Source: Pseudoruegeria sp. HB172150 (GTDB lineage Bacteria; Pseudomonadota; Alphaproteobacteria; Rhodobacterales; Rhodobacteraceae). From it: a stretch of 64,000 bases of DNA. Of this stretch, positions 27,902 to 36,485 are shown one piece after another. The notes beneath the pieces were generated by a model. The model was not told the DNA's origin and searched no databases. It saw nothing but the letters and a program-made list of their open reading frames with translations. The stretch covers positions 2,170,001 through 2,234,000 of the forward strand of contig NZ_JAATNG010000001.1 of assembly GCF_013184805.1 (NCBI RefSeq). The letters run 5' to 3'. Both the position numbers and the translations under genes were made by a program. The first letter of the stretch is position 1. Each line of letters opens with the position of its first letter.

Positions 27902-29371
27902 TCAGTTAGTGATGATCTCCGGCCCCATCAGGCTGGTCGGCAGCCAGGTGGAGAGCCACGGGATGTAGGTCACCATGATCAGGAAGATGAAGAGGATGCC
28001 GAGGAACGGCAGCGCCGCCTTCACCACCCGCATCATCGGCATTCCCGCGACGCCGGAGGTCACGAAGAGGTTCAGACCGACCGGCGGGGTGATCATGCCG
28101 ATTTCCATGTTCACCACCATGATGATGCCGAGGTGAATCGGGTCGATGCCGAGCTGGATGGCGATCGGGAAGACCAGCGGCGCGACGATGACGATAAGGC
28201 CCGACGGCTCCATGAACTGGCCGCCGATGAGCAGGATCACGTTGACCACGATCAGGAACATGACCGGGCCGAAGCCGGCGTCGAGCATGGCGCCCGCGAT
28301 CTGCTGCGGGATCTGCTCGTCGGTCAGGACGTGCTTGAGGATCAGCGCGTTGGCGATGATGAACATCAGCATGATGGTCAGCTTGCCGGCCTCGAACAGG
28401 GTGTCCCTGGTGTCCTTGTGGAAGAAGGCCGTGATCAGCGCCCAGGGCTTCTGCAGCAGGTTGGACTTGCGCGGGATGGCCATTTCGGGCGTGGCGGCGG
28501 CGTTCAGCGAGTGGCTGCCGACCTCGATGTAGTCGGAGGTGGCCATCGTGTGGTGCTTTGCCGCCAGCGGGCCGATGTCGCGGTAGACGAACATGGCGAT
28601 GATGAAGGCGTAGACGGAGGCGACGGCGGCGGCTTCGGTCGGGGTGAAGATCGCGCCGGTGATGCCGGGGATGCCGTAGATGCCGATCATGATGATGGCG
28701 ATGAGCATCAGGCCCCAGAAGGCGTCGCGGAAGGAGCTTCCGACTTCGCTCCAGCCCAGCCATTCGCCTTTGGGCATGTTGCGGACGATGGCCATGATGT
28801 AGATGGCGACCATCAGCATGACGCCGGCGAGGATGCCGGGGATCACGCCCGCGAGGAACATGCGGCCGACGGAAACGTCGGTGGCGGAGGCGTAGACGAC
28901 CATCACGATGGAGGGCGGGATCAGGATGCCGAGGGTGCCGGCGTTACAGATGACGCCGGCGGCGAATTCCTTGGAGTAGCCGGCCTGTTTCATCGCGGCG
29001 ATGACGATGGAGCCGATAGCGACCACGGTGGCGGGAGACGAGCCGGAAAGCGCGGCGAAGAGCATGCAGGCGAAGACGCCGGCGATGGCGAGGCCGCCGC
29101 GGAGGTGGCCGACGCAGGCGATGGAGAAGCGGATGATCCGCTGCGCCACGCCGCCCGTCGACATGAAGGACGAGGCCAGCACGAAGAACGGGATGGCGAG
29201 CAGCGTGTAGTGACCGGCCATCGCCTGGTACATCGACTGCGCGATCGAGGCGAGCGAGGTATCGGAGAAGACCAGCAGGAAGATCATCGAGCTGAGGCCC
29301 AACGACACTGCGATCGGCACGCCGATCAGCAGGAAGCCGATGACCATGACGAAGAGAAGGACGACGTCCAT
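27902..29371 (-). CDS. dctM: TRAP transporter large permease subunit (DctM)
   Basis: The 489-residue integral membrane protein is the ion-coupled transport subunit of a C4-dicarboxylate-type TRAP system. More than ten hydrophobic helices are visible, with family motifs near GSSPATVVAIGSIVIAAMKQ, AGTLGILIPPSIVMVVYA and EIGMITPPVGLNLFV. It is about 60 residues longer than the common DctM; the extra part is a polar loop near residues 265-330 (around GPLAAKHHTMATSDY). It follows dctQ after three bases in the order dctP-dctQ-dctM. Substrate is inferred as succinate, malate or fumarate from the DctP type and nearby dctBD. Confidence 0.93.
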   Translation of the reverse strand: MDVVLLFVMVIGFLLIGVPIAVSLGLSSMIFLLVFSDTSLASIAQSMYQAMAGHYTLLAIPFFVLASSFMSTGGVAQRIIRFSIACVGHLRGGLAIAGVFACMLFAALSGSSPATVVAIGSIVIAAMKQAGYSKEFAAGVICNAGTLGILIPPSIVMVVYASATDVSVGRMFLAGVIPGILAGVMLMVAIYIMAIVRNMPKGEWLGWSEVGSSFRDAFWGLMLIAIIMIGIYGIPGITGAIFTPTEAAAVASVYAFIIAMFVYRDIGPLAAKHHTMATSDYIEVGSHSLNAAATPEMAIPRKSNLLQKPWALITAFFHKDTRDTLFEAGKLTIMLMFIIANALILKHVLTDEQIPQQIAGAMLDAGFGPVMFLIVVNVILLIGGQFMEPSGLIVIVAPLVFPIAIQLGIDPIHLGIIMVVNMEIGMITPPVGLNLFVTSGVAGMPMMRVVKAALPFLGILFIFLIMVTYIPWLSTWLPTSLMGPEIITN

Positions 29372-29374
29372 GGA

Positions 29375-30064
29375 TCAGGCCTCCTTTGCCCGGGCTGCGG
29401 CTTCTTCGACCGCGTCTTCGGCTTCGTGACTGGCGATCAGCGAATCCCTGCGTCCGAGGAACAGGTCCACCGTTGCCTCAATAATGCGGAACAGGATCAG
29501 TGCGGCGCCAACGGGCAGGATCGTGTAGGGTATTACGCGGGGGAGCTTTTCATACTCTTCGCCATAGTTGATGGCATCCTCCAGCCAGCGGAACATGCCC
29601 AGCATCGGCACCTGGTCGGTGACGTAGAAGGCGCGGTCGCGAACCCCTTCGGTGAACCCCGTGGGAAACCAGCGTCCCTCGGTCGGCTGCAAGGCGGCGA
29701 ACGGAGCCCAGTAGTCCCATGCGCCCTTAAGGAGCAACAGCGCGTAGACAATGCAGCATGCGGCGGCGATCAGCGCGAGCACCCTGCGGCCCGCCGGCGG
29801 AAAAACATTGGTCAGGGCATCGACGCCGAGGTGAGCGGTGACCTTGAAGCCGTAGCTTATGCCGAAGAGCACGAGCCAGGCGAAGAGGATCAGCGTGACC
29901 TCGAGCCCCCAGATCAGCGAAGTGTTGAAGCCGTAGCGCAGAACCACGTTGACGAAGGTGACCAGCGTCATCAGCCCGAGCAGGACCGCGATCAGGGTTT
30001 CTTCGATTGTATTGATGACACGTCCAAACGCCGTTCTGGCGTGATACCCGGAATGGCCGCTCAT
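29375..30064 (-). CDS. dctQ: TRAP transporter small permease subunit (DctQ)
   Basis: A 229-residue protein with four transmembrane helices (LIAVLLGLMTLVTFVNVVLR, then LILFAWLVLFGISYG and two further). DctQ couples the large permease to the system. An extended periplasmic loop (residues about 120-175, WAPFAALQPTEGRWFPTG) and a charged C terminus (VEEAAARAKEA) make it longer than the typical 160-180 residue subunit, as in other dicarboxylate TRAP systems. It lies 73 bases after dctP and 3 bases before dctM. Confidence 0.9.
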   Translation of the reverse strand: MSGHSGYHARTAFGRVINTIEETLIAVLLGLMTLVTFVNVVLRYGFNTSLIWGLEVTLILFAWLVLFGISYGFKVTAHLGVDALTNVFPPAGRRVLALIAAACCIVYALLLLKGAWDYWAPFAALQPTEGRWFPTGFTEGVRDRAFYVTDQVPMLGMFRWLEDAINYGEEYEKLPRVIPYTILPVGAALILFRIIEATVDLFLGRRDSLIASHEAEDAVEEAAARAKEA

Positions 30065-30137
30065 GGCGTGCCCCCTCCCCTGTGCAAATCACGAACGGAC
30101 CCGGCCTCCCAGTCCGGGTCCGCCCGCTGTCGTTATA

Positions 30138-31145
30138 TCACATCGAGGCGTTGATGTTCTGCGCCGCTTCGATGTTGTCGGTGCCGACATCGCCTTCGAA
30201 CTGAGTCCAGACCGGCTTCATCGCGTCGACCCAGGCCTGACGCTGTTCCGGCGACAGTTCGCGGATCTCGCCGCCCGCATCCAGGATCGCCTGGCGTGCT
30301 TCTGCATCGACCTCTCCCACGGCAGCGTTCCGCTCGGCCGTGACTTCGTGAAGGATGGTCAGGAACTGGTCGCGGACGTCCGCGTCGAGGCTGTCGAGCC
30401 AGTCGACCGAGGTCACGACGAGGTAGTCGAGAACACCGTGGTTGGTCTCGGTGGAGCCGTCCTGCACTTCGAAGAATTTCTGGCCGTAGATGTTGGACCA
30501 GGTGTTTTCCTGACCATCGACAACGCCGGTCTGCAGTGCGCCGTAAACTTCGGAGAAGGCCATCGGCTGCGGCGATGCATCGAGAGCTTCCATCTGGGCG
30601 ACCAGCACGTCGGAGGGCTGCACGCGGAATTTCAGCCCGGCGGCATCCTCGGGTGCGAGCAGCGGCTTGTTGGCCGAGAACTGCTTCATACCGTTATGCC
30701 AGAAATCGAGGCCGAGCAGACCGCGGCGAACCATGGATTCCTTCATCGCCTGGCCGGTCTCGGACGCCTGGAAGACATCGACCGCTTCGATATTCTTGAA
30801 CATGAACGGAAGGTCGAAGATGCGGAAGACCTTGGTGAAGGCTTCGAACTTGGACAGTGACGGCGCGGCGAGCTGCACGTCGCCCTGCAGCATGGCCTCG
30901 AGCACCTGGTCATCGTTGTAGAGCGTGGAGTTCGGGTAGACCTCCATGCACATCGTGCCGTCCATCTCTTCGTTCACGCGGTCGCGAAGCAGGTTCGCCG
31001 CGATGCCCTTGGGATGGGTGGCTTCGTTTGTGACGTGGGCGAACTTGACGACGATTTCGCCGTCGCCGCACGCATCCTGAGCCAGGGCAGCCTGCGCGGA
31101 CAGCACAAGAGCGACCGCGGTTGCGGCCTGGGTGAAGAATTTCAT
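30138..31145 (-). CDS. dctP: TRAP transporter substrate-binding protein (DctP)
   Basis: A 335-residue periplasmic protein with a signal peptide (residues 1-22, ending AQAALAQ). It shows the DctP fold: VVKFAHVTNEATHPKG at the start, the ligand arginine region AGLKFRVQPSDVLV and the hinge segment GVVDGQENTWSNIY. Resemblance to the C4-dicarboxylate DctP of Rhodobacter supports succinate/malate/fumarate binding. The ribosome site GGGAGGATACC is strong and complementary to the CCUCCC of the sRNA candidate at 5.3 kb. Two inverted repeats upstream may be regulator sites. No -24/-12 promoter was found. Confidence 0.93.
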   Translation of the reverse strand: MKFFTQAATAVALVLSAQAALAQDACGDGEIVVKFAHVTNEATHPKGIAANLLRDRVNEEMDGTMCMEVYPNSTLYNDDQVLEAMLQGDVQLAAPSLSKFEAFTKVFRIFDLPFMFKNIEAVDVFQASETGQAMKESMVRRGLLGLDFWHNGMKQFSANKPLLAPEDAAGLKFRVQPSDVLVAQMEALDASPQPMAFSEVYGALQTGVVDGQENTWSNIYGQKFFEVQDGSTETNHGVLDYLVVTSVDWLDSLDADVRDQFLTILHEVTAERNAAVGEVDAEARQAILDAGGEIRELSPEQRQAWVDAMKPVWTQFEGDVGTDNIEAAQNINASM

Positions 31146-31307
31146 CGGTATCCTCCCGATTGGTATGTTGTTCCTCCGAGGGCCCGTGTCGGGGCCTCGC
31201 GGCGAGTGAAATCGGCGGAGGATCGCCGGGCAAGCAAAACTTGACGGATTCGTGATCCCGGATGAATTGCGTTTCTTAACAGCGATTTAGATCGGGGCGC
31301 ACTACAA

Positions 31308-31327
31308 AATTGTCCGCCACGACAATT
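31308..31327. promoter_or_regulatory. Inverted repeat A upstream of dctP
   Basis: AATTGTC-N6-GACAATT, perfect 7-bp arms, 163 bases before the dctP start. It has the same geometry as the repeat at 31365. Candidate site for DctD or the adjacent LysR protein; inference. Confidence 0.45.
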
Positions 31328-31364
31328 GCAGTTGAGTGAAACGCCACACAGTAGAACCAGTCAT

Positions 31365-31384
31365 CTGTGCGGAAAATCGCACAG
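31365..31384. promoter_or_regulatory. Inverted repeat B upstream of dctP
   Basis: CTGTGCG-N6-CGCACAG, perfect 7-bp arms with the same 20-base geometry as repeat A, centre 57 bases further from dctP and just 3' of the lysR stop. Might also serve as an end-of-gene hairpin for lysR. Confidence 0.4.
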
Positions 31385-31406
31385 TCCCAGCTCTTAACTC
31401 TTCCGG

Positions 31407-32309
31407 TCAAAGGGTTTCCCAGTGCCGGATCGAGCATTCAAGCTCTGCCTCCAGCCAGGTGCGGAACTTGCGGACGCAGGGGCGGCGTTCCGAGAACCGG
31501 CTGGTGGCGAACCAGTAGGAAAGGCCGGTTTCCGTGCGCTGACGGAACGGCGCCGCGACCTGCCGCCGTTCGAGTGCGTCGCAGGCCAACGTTTCCCATG
31601 CCATAAACAAGCCCTGCCCCGTCATCGCGGCGTCGAGACACAGCGATGCATCGGCATAGGTGGGGCCGTTGCGCAGTTCGCGCACTGCGATCCCGTGCTG
31701 GGCGAGCCACGCGTCCCAGCCGACGAGCCTGTCGTTTTCTCGGATCACCGGGTGCTTCAGCAAGTCGGCCGGTTTCTGGATCGTCGCGGCGATTTCCGGC
31801 GAGCAGACGGGGAACACCCGCTGATAGAGAAGCTTGCAAGCGCCCAGTCCGACGGACTCTTCGCGGCCGACGCGGATGCCGATATCGACATCGGAGTGAT
31901 CCATATCCACCACTTCAACCGTCGGTATCAGGCGAACGCTGATCTCCGGATGCGCCTCGTTGAACCGGCGGATCCGCCAGATCAGCCAGCGGCTGGCGAA
32001 GATCGGGGCGACGGAGACGGTCAGGATGGTGTTCTGCGCGGCCTGCATGTCGGCGACGGCGCCGGAAAGTTCCGTCATCGCGCGGGTCACGCGCGGCGCG
32101 ATACGAGCGCAGGTTTCTGTCGGGGTGAGGCCGGTGGAGTTGCGGATGAAGAGCGGCTGGCCCAGCGCGGCCTCTGCCTTGGCGAGGCGCTGGCTGACCG
32201 CGCCGGGAGTGACGCCAAGCTCCTCTGCCGCGCGGGCGAGCGTGCCGGTTCGGGCGACGGCCTCTATCACGCGAAGCGCTGAAAGGGGAATGGCGTTGAG
32301 ATTCTGCAT
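31407..32309 (-). CDS. LysR-family regulator, GcvA-like
   Basis: A 300-residue LysR protein whose N terminus (LSALRVIEAVARTGTLARAA, GVTPGAVSQRLAKAE) and central RWLIWRIRRFNEAHPEISVR follow the GcvA/AmpR-like branch. It is upstream of dctPQM on the same strand, separated by 261 bases with two inverted repeats, so it could regulate the transporter in addition to DctBD. It is divergent from a 59-residue protein gene. No cofactor can be named. Confidence 0.88.
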   Translation of the reverse strand: MQNLNAIPLSALRVIEAVARTGTLARAAEELGVTPGAVSQRLAKAEAALGQPLFIRNSTGLTPTETCARIAPRVTRAMTELSGAVADMQAAQNTILTVSVAPIFASRWLIWRIRRFNEAHPEISVRLIPTVEVVDMDHSDVDIGIRVGREESVGLGACKLLYQRVFPVCSPEIAATIQKPADLLKHPVIRENDRLVGWDAWLAQHGIAVRELRNGPTYADASLCLDAAMTGQGLFMAWETLACDALERRQVAAPFRQRTETGLSYWFATSRFSERRPCVRKFRTWLEAELECSIRHWETL

Positions 32310-32379
32310 TTAGATTTTCTAAAGACCGGTGCTTCGAATGTCGATTCCGTTCCGGCGCCGGCGCTCCTAGATGGAGGCC

Positions 32380-32559
32380 ATGCAAAACTCAATAACAGAC
32401 ATTTTTTCATTCCTGAGACGGCCGCCGCGTTACGCGGTCGAGAATACCGGCTGTCGCGGATGGTTCCGCGATCCGCTGTCGCATCCCGACATCCTGAAGA
32501 TGTCGGAACGCGAAAGGGCAGATCTGCCATTCGACCCGAAGCGAGTCTGCGAGGACTAG
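32380..32559 (+). CDS. Small protein of unknown function
   Basis: The ATG at 32380 follows GGAGG with ideal spacing, giving 59 residues. After a short helical start (SITDIFSFLRRPPRYAVE) comes a motif DPLSHPDILKMSERERADLP that resembles a recurring ending of small Rhodobacteraceae proteins. No domain name is known to me. It is divergent from the LysR gene, and its stop overlaps the stop of the convergent secreted protein gene by four bases. Confidence 0.55.
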   Translation: MQNSITDIFSFLRRPPRYAVENTGCRGWFRDPLSHPDILKMSERERADLPFDPKRVCED

Positions 32560-32882
32560 TAGTCGTCGATCGGCTGGCCGTCGGCGCCGGTGCAATCATA
32601 GTTGCCGTCCGAGCCCGTCGACATGCCACCACCCGCATCGTTGCAGCGCTGAACCCAGACGTCGAGCTGAGCGTCGCTGTCGTGGTCGAGGCCGTTGCTG
32701 TCGCGGTCGTCGTTCTCGGTGTAGTCTTTGCCACCGCCGTGGCCACCGCCATGGCCGCCACCGCCACCGCCGCCAGTGTCGGCGGACAGGCCGCCGATAC
32801 CGCGTTCGGCCATCGAAGGGGCGGCAAGCGCCGGCATCAGGGTTGCGGCGACGAGGGCCGCGGAAATGAGTTTCTTAAACAT
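32556..32882 (-). CDS. Small secreted Gly/His-rich protein
   Basis: From the ATG at 32882 (GGAGAAAAGC upstream) the protein has 108 residues. Residues 1-26 are a signal peptide (FKKLISAALVAATLMPALAA). A glycine-histidine run (GGGGGGGHGGGHGGG) follows around residue 40 and might bind metal. The C-terminal part is aspartate rich (DDRDSNGLDHDSDAQLDVWV) with two cysteines, which could pair (VQRCNDAGGG, GNYDCTGADG). The acidic DxDxxG-like spacing hints at calcium binding. Function unknown. Confidence 0.65.
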   Translation of the reverse strand: MFKKLISAALVAATLMPALAAPSMAERGIGGLSADTGGGGGGGHGGGHGGGKDYTENDDRDSNGLDHDSDAQLDVWVQRCNDAGGGMSTGSDGNYDCTGADGQPIDDY

Positions 32883-33068
32883 GCTTTTCTCCGTCACATG
32901 ATCACTTGATGCAATCGTGGCCATGGGTCGGGTGACCGGAGATGGCGGTTCTAAAATAATCTGAAGGCCGCTCAGGAATGGTGGCGCCCCGCGCAGGAGG
33001 GCGCCGCGGGCGGAGTATGCCCGCCCGCTGAACGGCAGTTCCCGAAGCGCGGCCGGCGCGCTCAGCCG

Positions 33069-33227
33069 TCAGGCGAAGAGATTGTAGAGAAGCGAGATAA
33101 TGAAGAGCGCAACGAAAATGAAAAAGAGAATGCGCGCGATGCCTCCGAATGCGGAGGACACACGGCCGAAGCCGAAGATGCCGGCGACGACGGCGATGAC
33201 AAAGAAGACGATGGCCCAGTAGAGCAT
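33069..33227 (-). CDS. DUF1328 (YtjA-like) membrane mini-protein
   Basis: A 52-residue protein read directly from the sequence: LYWAIVFFVIAVVAGIFGFG as the first helix, then RVSSAFGGIARILFFIFV and FIISLLYNLF as the second. This is the DUF1328/YtjA signature. Such mini-proteins are widespread in proteobacterial membranes and are often induced by stress or in stationary phase; their function is not known. The start at 33227 has GAGGGATC about ten bases upstream. It is short enough to be missed by a 60-codon cut-off. Confidence 0.88.
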   Translation of the reverse strand: MLYWAIVFFVIAVVAGIFGFGRVSSAFGGIARILFFIFVALFIISLLYNLFA

Positions 33228-33449
33228 GGCACAGATCCCTCACCAAATGGCTGGCAGACCTGTTGCGGCAGCCGTTCCCGCGGCGGTGTCCCCAGCTCCC
33301 CAGCTGTTGCGGGACGGCCTTGGGGTACTGGTTACGCGCCGGCCTTCCAGCGTTTCCACAAACCCTTCACCAAACGGGTGAATATTGCCGCCAACGGTCG
33401 AAAAATGCCACGGGAAATTGCAGTCGGGTGCAGCGACGGGCGATGCCGG

Positions 33450-34673
33450 TCAGCGGTATTCCTCGGCCCGCAGGCCGTGGCGGGCGAGCTTGTCGTAAAA
33501 GGTCTTGCGCGGGAGCTTGAGGGCGCGGGCGGCTTCGGTGGCGTTGCCGCCGGCGCGGCGCAGCGCCTCGACCAGAAGGGAGCGCTCGACCTGGGCGAGC
33601 TGTTCGTTGAGGCCAAGCTCCTCCTGCCGTTCGGCCTCGCCCAGCCCCATGGCGAAGCGCATGGCGGCGTTCATCAGGGCGCGGGCGTTGCCGGGCCAGT
33701 CCTGCGCCATCAGGCGGGCGATGACGTCCGGGGTGATCTCCGGCTGCGGCAGCGCGGCCTGTTCGCAGGCGATCTGGACGTAGTGGCGGAAGAGGACGGG
33801 GATGTCCTCGGTCCGCTCGCGCAGGCTGGGGATGCGGACGCGCATGACGTCGAGTTTGTAGTAGAGATCGGGGTTGAAGCGGCCCTCGCGCGTTTCGGCT
33901 TCGAGGTCGCGGTATGTGCCCGCGATGACGCGCGCGCCTGGGTTATCCTCGAGCAGTTGCAGGGCGGCGAATTGCGCGGCGGGCGGCAGGGCGGCGACTT
34001 CGTCGAGAAACAGGGTGCCGCCCTTGGCCTTTTCGAAGGCCCCGGCGAGGTTTTCGGGGGTCTGCGAGGCGGCGGCGAGTTTCTGGAAGGGACGCTGCGC
34101 GGCGCCGGAGAGCAGATGGATGACCTCGGCCACTTTGGAAGTGCCGGTGCCGGGCTCGCCGGTGATCAGCACCTCGGCGGAGGTTCCGGCGACGGCGCGG
34201 ACGCGGCTGCGTAGCGCCTCGGCCTGCTGGGACTGGCCGTAAAGCAGGCGCGCGGCGGCGTCGCCGGTGGTAAGCTGGGCCTTGAGGCGGCGGTTTTCGA
34301 GGACGAGTGCGCGGGTCTTCAGGGCCTTTTCGACCACGGCAAGCAGGTCGGAGGGCGCGCAGGGTTTTTCGAGGAAGTCGAAGGCGCCGGAGGTCATGCC
34401 CTTGACGGCCATCGGGATGTCGCCCTCGCCCGTCAGCAGGATCACCGGCAGGTTCGGGTCCTGCTGGTGGGCGTAGTCGAGCAGGTGAAAGCCGTCGCGG
34501 CCCGGCATGCGGATGTCGGAGACGATGACGCCGTCGAACTCGGCGGTTATGTGATCCTTGGCGGCGACGAAGGAACCGGCGGTGACAGGGCGCAGGTCGG
34601 CAAGCTCCAGCGTCTGGCCGAGCGCCTCGCGCACGGCGGCATCATCATCGACGAGGAGCACGCGGTTCGTCAT
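33450..34673 (-). CDS. dctD: DctD-type response regulator lacking the GAFTGA loop
   Basis: A 407-residue NtrC-family protein: receiver domain (acidic pocket VDDDAAV, phospho-acceptor D in VIVSDIRMPGRDG, K in EKPCAP), AAA+ domain, and C-terminal Fis-type helix-turn-helix (GGNATEAARALKLPRKTFYD). The AAA+ part is unusual: Walker A reads GEPGTGTSKVAEV, with T in place of the invariant lysine, and the 20-odd residues that should contain GAFTGA are missing, as PFQKLAAASQTPENL runs directly into GGTLFLDEV. Walker B and the RERTEDIP region remain. It overlaps dctB by four bases. It probably regulates dctPQM without sigma-54, as R. capsulatus NtrC does. Confidence 0.88.
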   Translation of the reverse strand: MTNRVLLVDDDAAVREALGQTLELADLRPVTAGSFVAAKDHITAEFDGVIVSDIRMPGRDGFHLLDYAHQQDPNLPVILLTGEGDIPMAVKGMTSGAFDFLEKPCAPSDLLAVVEKALKTRALVLENRRLKAQLTTGDAAARLLYGQSQQAEALRSRVRAVAGTSAEVLITGEPGTGTSKVAEVIHLLSGAAQRPFQKLAAASQTPENLAGAFEKAKGGTLFLDEVAALPPAAQFAALQLLEDNPGARVIAGTYRDLEAETREGRFNPDLYYKLDVMRVRIPSLRERTEDIPVLFRHYVQIACEQAALPQPEITPDVIARLMAQDWPGNARALMNAAMRFAMGLGEAERQEELGLNEQLAQVERSLLVEALRRAGGNATEAARALKLPRKTFYDKLARHGLRAEEYR

Positions 34674-36424
34674 GCGACCTCTCTCGCCTCTTCGAGTTCG
34701 AGGGTAAAGACCGCGCCGCCGTCATCCGCGTTGGCGCCGGTCAGTTTTCCGCCGAAGCCCTGAACGAGGCCGTAGGAGATAGAGAGGCCAAGGCCCATGC
34801 CTTCGCCGCCGACCTCCTTGGTGGTGTAGAACGGGTCGAAGATGCGGTCGGGTTCGACGATGCCGGGGCCGGTGTCGCGGACCGAAAGGCTGACGACACC
34901 GCGCGAAGGATCGCGGTCGACGCGCAGCGTGATGCGCTTGTCCTCGGAACCGGCCATCGCATCCATGGCGTTGGACATCAGGTTGACGATGACCTGCACC
35001 AGCCGCACCTCGCCGCCCTTGACGACGGTGGTGGTCTCGGGCCGCATCCAGTCGATCTGCGTTCCGGTCTGCGCGATGCGGGGGCCCAGCATCTCTATGG
35101 CGTTTTCGACCACGGAGGCGAGGCCGACGCGGCCGGCGGGTTCGCTTTCCTGCCGGGCGAAGGCGCGGAGGTTTCGAATGATGCGCCCCATGCGCTGCGC
35201 CATCTCGGAGATACGGGACAGGCTTTCGCCCGCCTTCTCGACCTGCCCGCGTTCGATCAGGATGGCGCCGTTTTCCGCGAAAGACCGGATCGCCATCAGC
35301 GGCTGGTTCAGTTCGTGGCTGATACCGGCGGACATCTGACCGAGGGCCGAGAGCTTGCCCGCCTGAACAAGGTCCGCCTGCGCCTGTTTGAGCGCCGCTT
35401 CCGCCTCCAGGCGCTCGCCGATTTCGCGGCGGAGGTCCTCATTGAGGGCCGACAATTCCTCTGTCCGCTCCTCGACGCGCGCTTCAAGCTCGGCATTGAC
35501 GCGTTCTTCGGCATCGAGCTGTTCCGCCAGCGCACGGCGGCGTTCGGAGAAATAGAAAAGCACGGCCCCGAAGGCGAGGCAGAGCGCCGCCGCGACGACG
35601 GCCTGCAGGGTGGCAAGACGCAGGGCCGGCGTGAGATTGACGAGGATCTCGGCATTGAGGCCGATGACCGGAAGCTCCTTGGTCAGATGCAGCGCGCGGC
35701 GCGGCAGGTAGGGGCTGCCGGACATTGCCCAGAGATCGTGGCCGCCGACCTGCCATGCCTCGCGGACCGGAAAGTCGCCCTGCGGGCCAAGGCGGGTAAG
35801 AATCAGGTCGGACCGGTTGGTGACGAAAACATTGCCGCCCATATCCGTAAAGAAGACCGGCGACGGGTCGGAAGGCCAGTTCCATTCCAGCGCTTCCATC
35901 GCAACGACGGTCACGACGGCACCGGCGACGGGCCCGTAGGGTGTGAAGACCGGGGCGGCGAAGCGGTAGAGGCGCAGGCCGTTGACCGGGTCGATGCCGT
36001 GATCGGACCCAAGCGCGCCGTCCAGCGCGCGTTCGAAGGCGGGACTGCCGGAGATGTTCTGCCCTATCTCGCCATCGGAGGCGGCGATCACCTTGCCCTG
36101 TGCATCTGAGAACCAGAGCCGTTCCGCGCCGGTGCGGTCGGCATAATGCTGCAACAGCTGGTCCGCGCCATTCGTATCGCCACCCTGCGCCAGCGCCAGC
36201 GGCATCAAGCCGGGATGATCGGAGAGCAGCACCGCCAGATCGCGCACGCGCTGCAACTGGCCGGTCAGCCGGTCGGCAGCAAGGGACAGATCGGCCTGGC
36301 CGCGTTCCTCCAGCTGGTCGAGCGCGGCGTTGAAGGTCAGCCACCAGACCGCGGCGGCAAACCCGGTCACCGCCAGCAGGAATCCTCCGAAAATGAAACC
36401 GCGCCGTCCGATGGTCGATGTCAT
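34670..36424 (-). CDS. dctB: C4-dicarboxylate sensor histidine kinase DctB
   Basis: The ATG at 36424 gives 584 residues. Two transmembrane helices (residues about 8-28 and 275-300) bracket a periplasmic double-PAS sensor domain, as in Sinorhizobium DctB. The cytosolic part has a coiled coil (LEARVEERTEELSALNEDLR), the phospho-acceptor box SAGISHELNQPLMAIRSF and the ATP-binding N, G1 and G2 boxes (NLMSNAMDAM, DTGPGI, GEGMGLGLSISYGLV). It senses dicarboxylates together with the transporter and phosphorylates DctD, whose gene overlaps it. The frame extends to 36520, but no suitable start is conserved there. Confidence 0.92.
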   Translation of the reverse strand: MTSTIGRRGFIFGGFLLAVTGFAAAVWWLTFNAALDQLEERGQADLSLAADRLTGQLQRVRDLAVLLSDHPGLMPLALAQGGDTNGADQLLQHYADRTGAERLWFSDAQGKVIAASDGEIGQNISGSPAFERALDGALGSDHGIDPVNGLRLYRFAAPVFTPYGPVAGAVVTVVAMEALEWNWPSDPSPVFFTDMGGNVFVTNRSDLILTRLGPQGDFPVREAWQVGGHDLWAMSGSPYLPRRALHLTKELPVIGLNAEILVNLTPALRLATLQAVVAAALCLAFGAVLFYFSERRRALAEQLDAEERVNAELEARVEERTEELSALNEDLRREIGERLEAEAALKQAQADLVQAGKLSALGQMSAGISHELNQPLMAIRSFAENGAILIERGQVEKAGESLSRISEMAQRMGRIIRNLRAFARQESEPAGRVGLASVVENAIEMLGPRIAQTGTQIDWMRPETTTVVKGGEVRLVQVIVNLMSNAMDAMAGSEDKRITLRVDRDPSRGVVSLSVRDTGPGIVEPDRIFDPFYTTKEVGGEGMGLGLSISYGLVQGFGGKLTGANADDGGAVFTLELEEAREVA

Positions 36425-36485
36425 GCGCGTGAGAGTAGAAAGGGGCGCTTGCAAAGGCCAGATGATTTGGCCATGGCTCTTGCAC

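Noticed and set aside
28133-30154. 673-codon frame on the plus strand opposite dctQ and dctM
   Set aside because: Asp/His/Glu-rich nonsense composition typical of antisense to hydrophobic genes; the minus-strand TRAP genes are unmistakable.
31146-31406. Possible sigma-54 promoter before dctP
   Set aside because: The best TGGC...TGC pair has the wrong spacing (14 instead of 10 bases between GG and GC).
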